DNA from: Favolaschia claudopus
Lineage: Eukaryota > Basidiomycota > Agaricomycetes > Agaricales > Mycenaceae
Length of the DNA stretch: 64,000 bases
Direction: 5' to 3'
NCBI GenBank assembly: GCA_037176885.1
Contig: JAWWNJ010000194.1
Coordinates: 62,001 to 126,000 of the forward strand
The notes beneath the pieces are model-generated. The model was given only the letters and a program-made list of their open reading frames with translations, did not search any database and was not told the origin of the DNA. Shown piece by piece: positions 52,999 to 62,935 of the stretch (position 1 is the stretch's first letter; each line of letters starts with the position of its first letter). A program made the position numbers and the translations under genes.

Positions 52999-54183
52999 TC
53001 AAACCGTCTGCCCTCTCGAATCAAACCCAAAGTTAAGAATCGCCGGGCCCGCCACCGTCGTGCTATCATCAACCCGCTTCCCATCCTTCGTCACCCCGCA
53101 ATACACCACTCCAATCAAATCGCGAGGAACCTCGACTCTATTTGACCCGCTCTCGATGGGCACGAAAACTGGCGCTCCAACGCCAGAGATGAAGGCCGCA
53201 AACAACTGCGGTGGCGAGGCAGGTGCGGTAAAGGTGAGTGTCGTGCTGCTACCGGGACGCGCGCCGTCGGCGACGGTAAGGGACGGGAAGGCGGTGAGGG
53301 TCGGTAGGGAGCGGGCGTTGCCGGCGGGGCATGATTTGATGAAGCCGCTGGCGAGGGTGTAGACTTGGTTCGGGGTAAGAGGCGTGTCGAACGCGGTGTT
53401 CCATGGGTTCCTTCTGTTGACGGCGGCGTCTAGCCAGGCTACATAAGATGCGAAGTGAGGAAGGCGTTCGTAAGAAGAATGGTCAAGCTCGTACCCGTGT
53501 GGCGCGCCTCCACAGCAAGAATGCTCGCCGCGACGGTGAGGTAGCTCTGGGTCAAGGATGAGAACGACTGTGAAATTACTTGACGGACAGCTCACTTTGT
53601 TGTCTATTAGCTGCGCGCCGCCCGTGTACGCCGCCGTCCCGACTCCTTCGAGTATGATGCTGTAGTCGACAAACGAATGGACGTCGGTGAGAGGGCTAAT
53701 ATCGATTCCGTCAGCCAGGCGATATTGCACGAAGATGAGATTCACTGACAAGTTGTATTCACAGGGCGCGACAGCTTCGGCGCCGGCGGTGGTCAAAGCG
53801 GTCGAAAGGAAGCTGACATGGGTGGCCTCGTGGTCGCTGATTTGCTGGAATCGGCCGCGCACCCAGTCGGGGAAGCCAGCATTCTTGAAGTCGGAAGCGG
53901 AGAACTTGGCGAGGCCTTGCTGGTAGAACGTCGACTCCAAGTGCTCTGCGATGTGTTCGACGCGTAAGTCTACTGCTTCGTCGCGAATTGGACTGGAATC
54001 TTACCGAGCGTCAGCGCGTAGTTCAGAACTTGTGGATCTGCAACGGGCAAGGTGAGATGAGACAAAACAAACACGGCGAGATGCATTGGACGCACCGGAG
54101 ACACCTCGCCTAGTCGGAGCGGCATTGGTGAATTTGGAGAAGCAGAGGGTGGTGAGGAACGCGACGGCGACAGAGTATATCAT
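52999..54183 (-). CDS. Secreted ferritin-like (Rds1-type stress) protein
   Basis: Six exons (54096-54183, 54005-54037, 53750-53945, 53596-53695, 53495-53546, 52999-53438) give 302 aa. A signal peptide (MIYSVAVAFLTTLCFSKFTNA) is followed by a ferritin-like helical domain: ALTLEHLESTFYQQGL, ISDHEATHVSFLSTAL, ILEGVGTAAYTGGAQL and ILAVEARHT supply the Glu and His residues expected of a di-iron-type fold. The C-terminal 100 residues form a Ser/Thr/Pro-rich beta-type domain. The family includes fission yeast Rds1, induced by stress and nutrient change; the biochemical role is not known. The gene is convergent with the dioxygenase. Confidence 0.88.
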
Positions 54184-54278
54184 ACTGAATAGAAATGAGG
54201 GCGGGGTGGGTGAGGCAACGAGTGTGGTGGTGGTACGGAAGAGAAAGAGAGACTGGAGTACTGCAAAAATTGCACCCC

Positions 54279-54286
54279 TTTATATA
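54279..54286 (-). promoter_or_regulatory. TATA box of the ferritin-like gene
   Basis: Reads TATATAAA on the minus strand, about 96-103 bp before the start codon at 54183. Confidence 0.55.
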
Positions 54287-54396
54287 CCCGCCTTTGTTTA
54301 TTTGGCAACGTCGGCTACGTTCAAGTTTGCTTTCCCTCACCTGCGCGTCATACCGTCACATGACCGCGTTCTCAGCTTGTGCCTCTTACCCCCACC

Positions 54397-56032
54397 ATGC
54401 ACCGTGCCTTGCGCATCCCAGAGGTTGTAGAGCTTATATGTGCAGCGACTGAATTCCCGGCCCTTGCTGCACTGGCCAGGACCTGTCAAAGCTTTCAACT
54501 TCCTGCGCTAGCCGTTCTTTGGGCGACCCAAAAACAGTTAACAAACTTGTTGAAATGTCTACCGTCCAATGCCCTGGAGGAAACTCAGGAGACGGTCGGT
54601 GCTACGACTAATACTGTCATTGTGCGTTGTGCTGCTGGCTTCTTTTTTTCTTTCATTCAATTTGATGCAGCGTTTTCGGCGACCAATTACCTCCTCCGAT
54701 TTGTCCAGACTCGTCTTGCACGCGGAAAAGGTGAAAAACCTCTATATCGAGAAGCCGCACTCGGTTCATTGGACCGTCTATGTGGCGTTGAGCTTTGCGC
54801 TGCCCGCGTTTCCATTATTTCCCAATCTTCGCCACTTGACTTGGAAACCCCCCGAGGAGGCGTACTCGCACATCCGAATGTTCGTCGATCAGAAGTTGCG
54901 CTCGGTAACTCTCGACCCGGAGCTTCCTCAGCTCTTTGGCTTCCATCTTCTCCCATACTTGAGGGATTTCCACCCCGATCTGCTTTGCGTCGAAATAGGT
55001 CCCATCTATTTCGTTCAAGACCCCTCTTGGAAGGAGGCGATGTATTCTGCTATCCGTGGTATGAATCGCCTCCAGGACTTGAAACTACCCAGCTTGGATG
55101 GTCCTACCATGCTTCATCTTGCCCAGCTTCCCCATCTGAGCCATCTAGAAGTGAGCAGCTTCCCTCAGCTACCAGACGACATTCAGGCCCAGCTCGCAGC
55201 AGCTGGACCCGCTTTTACCTCCCTCCACAAATTCACCACCTTCTCTGATTCCCCGGCGTCCATTAGCACCTTTCTGTCAATGGACGCAGTGGCAGACGCC
55301 CTCACCGAGCTCATTCTCGGGTTCGCATCCGACAGTTACGCCAAGCCCGAAGAATGGCAAACTCTGAGCACCGTCATCGCCCGGAAGTCTTCTCAGACTC
55401 TCCAAGGTCTGGCCTTCACTGAGCGGTTCGTATATGAGGACGACGCCCCCGACGACCCCAGCCGTATGATCACAAAGGAGTCTTTCCACCCCCTCCTCGC
55501 ATGCCCAAACTTGACGGCGGTCATCCTGCAAATCGGATACGGCATCACCATCGACGACGACTTCATCCGCAAAATATCAGAAGCGTGGCCACGCCTCCAA
55601 ATACTCAACATCGCCCCTAAATTCCACTGCGCACAATACGTCCCTCGGACGACTCTCCCCGGCCTCATCCCCCTGGCGCAGCACTGTCGCTCCCTCACCT
55701 CCCTCACTATCGCCTTGGACGCCACCGCCCTCGACCCCCACGCAAAGGGGAAGCCCGGCAACGGCATCCGCAGCGAGTCGCTCTGCGAGCTCAACGTCGC
55801 CGAGTCGCCCATATCCTCCCCCGCCCCCGTGGCGTCCTTCCTTTCCGCGATTTTCCCCAAGCTGGAGCGCGTGGTGTCGCGCGGCGATGAGGAGCGGAAC
55901 GAGATGATTCCGAATTGGGAGGAGTATGTGGAGAGGTGGGACTTGGTGGGCGGCTTGGTTCAGGTCATTGCCGCTGCGCGGGCGCAGGAGCATTGTATAC
56001 ATAACCTTGGATCTGCGATGGACACGGGGTGA
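54397..56032 (+). CDS. F-box-like protein, group B (B2)
   Basis: Intact group-B gene, 528 aa. Exon 1 54397-54621 codes MHRALRIPEVVELICAAT, the F-box-like start, and LPALAVLWATQKQLTNLLKC. A 49-nt intron with a GTGCGT donor follows; exon 2 is 54671-56032, beginning RFRRPITSSDLSRL. The body has leucine-rich repeats (HLAQLPHLSHLE, LPGLIPLAQHCRSLTSL) and ends with AARAQEHCIHN. The exon structure is identical in B1 and B3. Unlike group A there is no N-terminal coiled-coil. The likely SCF substrate-binding role is inferred from the family. Confidence 0.87.
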
Positions 56033-56377
56033 CACTTATTGCTGCTCCGGACCGACGGTGACGACTTGGACTGTACGATTGATCATTGATTCGACTTTTC
56101 TTTATGTCTCACGTAATGTAGCGAATTCAGTACTGCGCGAAATATGTGTAAGTTATCGTAGTGTACTGATACAATCCATCTCCTCATGTCTATTTTCTCA
56201 AGTAAGTACAAGGCTGCTGGCCGTATTTCAGTATACTAGATTTCAGTTCAATCAACGTCACGTGGGCGTGAACCTTTCTGCTCGTCTGCCGGGTGCCCCG
56301 CCTCTATCCACACAGATCCAGCGCTGCTTCAGTCCGTCCCGTTCTGGCCTTACTTGCTACCATCCAGTTCTTTCTCC
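56033..56377. other. Intergenic region
   Basis: About 345 bp between B2 and A6, both on the plus strand. It has a CACGTG E-box at 56259-56264 but, unlike the other group-A genes, no TTAGGG box. Confidence 0.4.
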
Positions 56378-57934
56378 ATGGAACAGTCGTCGTTTGCGGA
56401 TCGCTTTGGAACCAACTATGTCCCTACCGACGACGAGATTGACCAGATTAAATCTGACCTTGTCTCGCGCACCGCAGAGTTAGCACGGATCGACGAGCGT
56501 ATCCGCGAGCTCTCTGAGCAGCGGGACAAAATTTTTGCATACATTGAACCTCGCAAAGCCTTGATATCTCATCCTCGACGTCTTCCCATGGACATTCTTG
56601 AAGCCATATTTCTTGAATGTCTTCCTAGCTCCAGAAACGCTGTGATGAGCGCGCAGGAAGCTCCCTTGCTAGTCTGCAGGATTTGCAGCGCTTGGAGGAC
56701 AGCTGCTCTGTCTATGCCGAGACTCTGGGCGTCTCTCCATATCCCTACCGATTTCATTATCGCCAAATCGGAGACGCGCACTGCTGCGGTTGAGCAATGG
56801 CTAAGCCGCGCGGCGGCCTCTTCTCTGTCGCTCTCGGTTTGCGTTGGGGGTGTCTGGGAATGGGCTGCACCACCGGATTCAGATCGCAAGACGGAAGCTC
56901 TGGTCGCAGTTCTGGCAAGAATAGTGTTTGCTGACATGACCCGCGAAACAGCCCAAGCGCTCGCGGAAATTGAACCCCCGCATCTGCGCTCCTTCACATT
57001 CACGGGAGATCTCTCTATCCTTTCCCACTTCAAGTTTCTAAATTCCCGACACCTCCGAGCTATCTCAGTGTCTTCAGATTCCGACCTGGATCTTGTGCCC
57101 AATCTTCCAATCGCATGGCATCAGCTTACCCATCTTGTGTTAGCTCAAACGGGGTACAATGGTAATTCAATGTCCATCAGCAAAATGATCTCTCTGCTAG
57201 GAAGCTGCCCACAGCTCGTATCATTATATGTCGCACTCGGAAACGCAGAACCACTGGCTGGTAGTATGTCGTCGGTCGCACTACCCTTCCTAGAGTCTTT
57301 TACCGTCCCCTTCCGCCGCGTGATCTGGTCACAGTCGCACTTGATGTACATTGCCGACTGTGTCTCAATGCCAAAGCTCCGCCGTTTCTACTTCCCAATA
57401 TTGATACAAAATGTCGGGTCTGAACTGGATAGCTTCTCCCTTGTATCTATCGCTCCGAAATATCCGTTGGTTCAGGATCTCGCGATACACCTGGAATCGC
57501 TTCATACTCAAGCGCTGCTTGAAACTTTCCGAGCTTTCACTGCCCTGACTCAACTTGTAGTCGACGCTCGGGTGTCGGTACCATACGATGCGCAGGGCTT
57601 CTGGGCGTCGTGTGGCACAGCTCGGTTTCTGGAACTCCTCACAGATAAAGATGTATGCCCCCGATTACAAGCGTTAGAGATTTTTGGTATTTTGAATTTG
57701 AGCAAATTCATCTTGGACGCATTTCTTTCGGTTCGGGTGCATGCCACATGTCGGTTACAGCGTCTCAGTCTTGCATTTGACGAAATCCGTATGGACCCAA
57801 TCATTCCACGTCTATCTCCATCCGAGACTCGATCCTATGCATTAGTAGGTTTACACATTTCTATTTCCCCCCCTCCTCAGCCCGAAATCTCGTATGCCTC
57901 TTCACCTTGGACGGGTCTACCACCTGAGGCCTGA
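56378..57934 (+). CDS. F-box-like protein, group A (A6)
   Basis: Intact single exon, 518 aa. DRFGTNYVPTDDEIDQI, coiled-coil ARIDERIRELSEQRDKI, F-box-like RRLPMDILEAIFLECL, CSAWRTAALSMPRLW, leucine-rich body, and SSPWTGLPPEA at the end. It is closest to A5. It is a little shorter in the leucine-rich part than the other copies. It is the only group-A locus in the window without the upstream TTAGGG box. Confidence 0.88.
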   Translation: MEQSSFADRFGTNYVPTDDEIDQIKSDLVSRTAELARIDERIRELSEQRDKIFAYIEPRKALISHPRRLPMDILEAIFLECLPSSRNAVMSAQEAPLLVCRICSAWRTAALSMPRLWASLHIPTDFIIAKSETRTAAVEQWLSRAAASSLSLSVCVGGVWEWAAPPDSDRKTEALVAVLARIVFADMTRETAQALAEIEPPHLRSFTFTGDLSILSHFKFLNSRHLRAISVSSDSDLDLVPNLPIAWHQLTHLVLAQTGYNGNSMSISKMISLLGSCPQLVSLYVALGNAEPLAGSMSSVALPFLESFTVPFRRVIWSQSHLMYIADCVSMPKLRRFYFPILIQNVGSELDSFSLVSIAPKYPLVQDLAIHLESLHTQALLETFRAFTALTQLVVDARVSVPYDAQGFWASCGTARFLELLTDKDVCPRLQALEIFGILNLSKFILDAFLSVRVHATCRLQRLSLAFDEIRMDPIIPRLSPSETRSYALVGLHISISPPPQPEISYASSPWTGLPPEA

Positions 57935-58058
57935 GGACTCGATATTCTCAGAATATTGCCAGTATCTTGTCGGTGACGGACTCCTGTTACACTTTTTTGA
58001 GTACACTACCCATACTGTACAAATACTTTTTCTTCTTCATAAAGAAACTCGTATGCAT

Positions 58059-59693
58059 TCACAGCTCAGCAGGGGGCCAAGTTGGTAAGTGATGCTCCTG
58101 CGCTCGCGCTGAGACAAAGACTTGAATGGTGTCGTTCACCGAGTGCCACTTCTCGACATCATCCTGCCAATCCTCCACTGCCATATTGCGTATGGCGCCA
58201 TCGCGCGACGTGATGGTGCGCAGATTAGGAAAGATCGCAGAAAGAAACGACGCTACCGCGGTGGGCGAGGATATGGGTGACTCGACGACGTCGAGCTCAA
58301 CAAGCGATTCGCTGTAGATGCCAGCGCCAGGTTTCTCTTTGGCGTGCGCATCAAGCACGGTAGCGTCGAAGACGATGGTGAGAGATGTGAGGTAGCGGCA
58401 GCGTTGTGCAAGAGGTACAAGGCCCGCCATGGTGACCGAGGGAATGTATTCCACGGACTGGCCCATCGGTGAGAGATTGAGTTGTCGCAGCTGTGGCCAG
58501 GCCACAGCAATCTTCTCAACGAAGTCGTTGTCGATGAGTATCCCGTGCATAGTCTGAATCACGACGTCCTCCAAATGGCTGCACGCAAGAAGCGGGTGGA
58601 AAGCATTCTTTGGAATCATGCGGTCAAAGCTATCGGGGATATCGTGCTCGAAGGAATTGTGCTCGTCAATGATCAACTTTTTCAAGCTTTTGGAGAATCT
58701 CTGAGATATCAGTGTATCGAAGGTCTGCCAGGAATGGGTTTGGATGGAAGGCTCGGAGTCGAATGAGAGCGTGAGTTCAGTGAAGACATCTGAACCAATC
58801 ATCTCAATGAAGCTGCAGATAGACGAAAACGATCTGGAGACGGTAGTGAACTGACGAAGAGCGGGGAAAGCCGGCTCTGTGGCCGCGACTTTGGTTTTAT
58901 AGTCGTTAGGAAGCTCGGGGAAAATGCCGACCTCTAAACTGTGGAAATGGGGAAGTGTTGCAAGGTACGAGATCGTGGGGCCGTCCAACGTGCCTACATT
59001 CAAATCCTGGAGATGCTTCATGCTGCGGATTGTTGAATACATAGACTCTGTGATTGTTGTCGTGGATTGGGTACCAAAGACGACAGGATTGATGTGCAGG
59101 GAAGTGAGTTCCGGATGAAAAGCTGTCAGGTAAGGAAGGATATGCCCGGGAACGAGCTCAGGTCCACCTTGAAGGTCGAAGACTAATGAACGCAGTTTGT
59201 GGCCAACAAGCATTCGGATATGCGGAGCTGCATGTTCGGTAGGCTGCCAAGTTAGATGGCGAAGATTGGGAAGCAATGGATATACAGGGAGCGCAAGGCT
59301 CAGAGCGGCATAGATACTCCAGGAGAACGATACTTGGTGCTCAATGAACAGGGTTTTCACTTTTTCTGCGTAAAACAGCAGTCTTGTTAAATCAGAAGCG
59401 GCAATTGGTCGTCGGAAACGCTGAGGCAGACTGAGCCAAAGAAAGGACAAAAGACTGGAAGCTCAACGCACTAAACCAACGATATAGCTGTTGGGAGGAG
59501 ATTGGTATGTTTCCCAGGCATCCGAAGGTAAGCATTTCAGCAAATTCGTCAGCTCGGATTGAGTTTCCCAAAGAAAAGCCAAGGCTGGGGGCTGGAAGGT
59601 CTGACAGGTCCTGGCAAGGGCAGCTAGCGTCGAGGATGCAGCCGCTGCGCATATGAGCTCTACAACTTCTGGAATGCGTAAACCGCGGTGCAT
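58059..59693 (-). CDS. F-box-like protein, group B (B3)
   Basis: Intact group-B gene, 527 aa: exon 1 59472-59693 (MHRGLRIPEVVELICAAAAS, RTCQTFQPPALAFLW), 51-nt intron, exon 2 58059-59420 (RFRRPIAASDLTRLLFYAEK onward) ending ARAQEHHLPTWPPAEL. The intron position and phase match B1 and B2. The leucine-rich body has LAGLVPLAQRC-type repeats. It is transcribed towards A6. Confidence 0.87.
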
Positions 59694-59949
59694 GGTCGTA
59701 GTTAGAAACAGAGAAGGATCGCTGCCGTTTTAGGAAGTTTCCTATTTAGTCTAAGACAAGACACATCTGAGACAAGTTTACAAGATACAGCTGTACCATG
59801 ATACAAGCCAGACAATATACATGTGCGTGGAAGTATGGGAAGGAGGGCCGAGGAGGCGTGGTGTAAAATTGTGAAATCAGGAGCAGAATTCTGTTTGAGT
59901 ATGGTCATCCTCGCCATCGAGTCGTCCTCGAGGTGTGTTGCGCCCCCTT

Positions 59950-60745
59950 TCCGGCGAGCTACGAGCGCCTCTCGAGGTACCAAAATGCGGTCGCCATTGA
60001 TCTTTCCACAGAATCGCACCGCTGGAACGTTCGTACTGTTCTGCAGTGTCGACGACGAAGGACCTGCCGGTTTCGAGAATAGGTACATCCTGATCCTGTA
60101 TGCGAGCAAGGTGTTTCAAGGAACCGCAGATGAAGAGATGTGCTGGCACGAGACGCAAAGGGTGTGAGCAGTACTTGGATCATAGATTCCGCAGAAGGTG
60201 AAGCGAAGCAATCGAGCGAGATGGATGAAGGAAGTTTCCCGAACGTCCCGACAATGCTCTAATAACCAGCCTCCAAACAAGCCTCGAATGCTGCGCATGT
60301 TTGGGCTCTCGTTCAATGCACGGCGATGAGGGAGACATCTGCTCGACCCCCACAATATGCAAACGGATCCGAAGACGTGGAGTAGATTGGGACAGCCTTG
60401 TTCTCCACAGGCTTCATATACGCGCGTTGTACGCCCGAGAAAAATAGGTCCCTCCCATGGCGCTCATTGCATAGTTTCGGTGTATCAGGAGGCAAGCCAT
60501 AGATATTTCCGCCAGAATCTTCAGTGAAGCCGCCGCATAGGTGAAACGAGAACCTCGTGGGCGTCAACATATGAGCTGTTTGGAGCGCCCTCTTCAACCA
60601 GTTTATCGATAGACTTCTGTAGCTCTAAAATCCGTGCATTGATGCTTTGTACTCGAGTATGCAAGAGAGGCTCGACACTGGCTCGACAAGGGGATTAACG
60701 AGCTCCGAGTTCGTCCCCAGGACAGTGATTGGTTCCAAGTCTTAA
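59950..60745 (-). pseudogene. F-box group C relic (C3)
   Basis: Decayed group-C gene on the minus strand. Fragments in all three frames line up in order with C1: LGTNHCPGDE, RILELQKSIDKLVEE, VSPMRRL, ILAEISMACLLIHRNYAMSAM, a CSAWRT-like WRTRLSQSTPRLRIRLHIV, LPSSISLDC, and KHLARIQDQDVPILE. At least four frameshifts and several stops separate them; nothing can be translated. It is older than the lesions in C1. The ends are approximate. Confidence 0.75.
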
Positions 60746-60860
60746 GACAGATGCAGTACGTTGAGCAGTCTATTGGGCCAGACAGAGCAGTCACTGTTTC
60801 GTTTGTAGCAATTAATCCGTAGATGGAGCGGATGACTCGGAGGAGAGAGGCAGCATCTTG

Positions 60861-60871
60861 GGTTAGGGTTA
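60861..60871 (+). promoter_or_regulatory. Telomere-like TTAGGG box near C3
   Basis: GGTTAGGGTTA lies about 116 bp upstream of the C3 relic but in the opposite orientation to the group-A boxes, and 277 bp upstream of C1 in the same orientation. It may belong to neither. Confidence 0.3.
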
Positions 60872-61147
60872 CCGCTCTTGCACCCGAATCATGATCGTCC
60901 GGGTAACCGGGCCGCAGCAATCTCGTCCTCTGCGCTCATACACCCTCCGAGTCGCAAAGTCTTCTGCCCCAGACCTGAGGCCAAAGTTCTAATGCCAACT
61001 CGGCGCATTTGGATGGACTCCGATGGAGGGTAAAACTCAAGAATCGTCGCAGTGGCAACAACCGATCACAAAATCTCTCGAACTCCGAGTCATTGCTCTC
61101 AGGCTGATTCGGCTCTGGCACTCTGCTCTTAGTGTCTCTCAAGAATA

Positions 61148-62738
61148 ATGGCATCACCGTTTGCAAGACACCTCCGTACCAACTACTGCCCCACGGACGC
61201 TGAACTGCTCCAAATCAAGAATCTACTCGCTGAACCCCGCCGCCAACTACTATCTCTGGACAGAGAAATCGCCAACTGCGGCAAGCAATTCAGAACCTCG
61301 AGCAGAAACGCCGAGATTTGAGCAAGTATGTCGACGAGCACAGCTCCCTCATCTCCCCCATGCGGCGTCTTCCACAGGACATCCTTTGCGAGATCTTCCT
61401 CGCATGCCTGCATACACATAGAAACTGCGCAATGAGCGCGTCCGAGGCTCCGGTGCTTCTAGGGCGCGTATGCAGCGCGTGGCGGACCATCTCGCTTACC
61501 ACCCCGCGTCTCTGGGCCCGCTTGCACATCGTGGAACCAGGAGAATACGACAAGGATATCGTACCGCAGCGTCTGGAGATAGTGAAGATGTGTCCCGAAA
61601 CTGCCCGCTCTCAGTCTCTCTCTACTGCAAACACCCGTATGTACCCCCGCCGCCGCAGCCTTACAATGTATTCCTCAAGGAGCTCGTTCTGCATGCGAGG
61701 AGGTGGGACTATGTCAGCGTCACGACCTCTCGCGGGGCATTCCAAGCAGTGGAGCACTTGAAGGCCACCGATGTTCCCATGCTAAAGGGAATGGCTGCCT
61801 TTCTGCACGGCGAGCAGCGGCCAGATGTCCCTAGGTGGACACAATTCGGGATTCTCAGGGCTCCCCTCATCTCGAGCTTCTCGACCTCGGCGCGCGATTT
61901 CAATTTCCTTTTGCCACCGCCACTTCACTGGCACCTACTGACGGAGCTGACCGTCAGCGGGCCAGGGACGCCTCTAGACAGTGCAAGTGCGTTGGAAACC
62001 ATATCTCGGTGCCCTCGGCTTCAAACGTGCTGTCTGACGATTCGTCCCTCGTCTTCATTGCTGCCTCCGCCGGTGACGCTTCCCAGTCTTCATTCCCTGG
62101 AGCTGCACTTCAACGACATGTCTTCCCCTTTCCTCGATCGACTGCACGCTCCCGAGCTGCGGAAATTTGTTTTCCGTGGTCGCGACGAAGCCCTGCCTGC
62201 ATTCTTGAGATCGTGCAGCATTCTAGAAAGCTTCGAGCTAGATCACAGCGACTTCCAGAAGTCGTCCTTATCGGACGCTTTCCGTGCCCTACCTTCAACC
62301 CTGCGACATCTCACCCTCTTGGAATGCAAGAGTCCAGAAATGAGCCTAAGCTCGAGGGCGCACCCGATTCCGCTTGACGATTACGCCTTCGCGGCACTCG
62401 TTCCCATACTCGAGTCTTCCACCGAATACTCTTGCCCTTCCTTGGAGACCCTCACAATCACCTCGCCTCACGACGTCCCGGATTGGGCGCTTAGGGAGTT
62501 CATCGTGAGGCGTTGTACGACTGCTGCACCATCGCTCAAACGGGTGCGGGTCATTTTTCAGAGACCAATGGAGGTGGATTTGAAGACTGAATTTAAGCTG
62601 TTCGTGGATGCGGGTCTTGACATGGACCTTGTTTACCCGCTACCCCGCAGGCATCCATCGCGGCGCTCACCTTGGGACGGGCTCGTCAATGCGCCGCAAC
62701 GGCTTTCTTGGACAACTTTGGATTCACCACACTGGTAG
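61148..62738 (+). pseudogene. F-box group C gene with two frameshifts (C1)
   Basis: Starts with MASPFARHLRTNYCPTDAEL, a group-C version of the group-A N-terminal block. The frame is lost near 61273, where one base seems missing; the continuation LRQAIQNLEQKRRDL and RRLPQDILCEIFLACL, CSAWRTISLTTPRLW is in the next frame. Near 61592 a second single-base loss moves the frame again, and from NCPLSVSLYCKH the gene reads cleanly to RRSPWDGLVNAPQRL and the stop at 62738. Neither shift can be explained by an intron. All other parts look selected, so the damage is recent (or a local sequence error). It is convergent with C2, 197 bp apart, as an inverted pair. Confidence 0.75.
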
Positions 62739-62935
62739 CTACATATATGAACTTCCCTTGCTGTCTACTACTAAGTAGTATTATCTCTGCTGTATCCAGT
62801 GCATTGCCCAAATTTTACGCGCGGAACTGAATTGCATACAGATAGTCGAAACATACACATATATTTGAAACAACTGAATAGCGGTCCTAACAGCAAAGAA
62901 ATCTAGAAAACCAACAGAGGCTCAATTTCGTATGG

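Noticed and set aside
7021..60871. Telomere-type repeats as evidence of a subtelomere or interstitial telomere
   Set aside because: Each site has only two repeat units and five of six sit at a fixed position before a related gene, which fits a promoter element better than telomere remnants.
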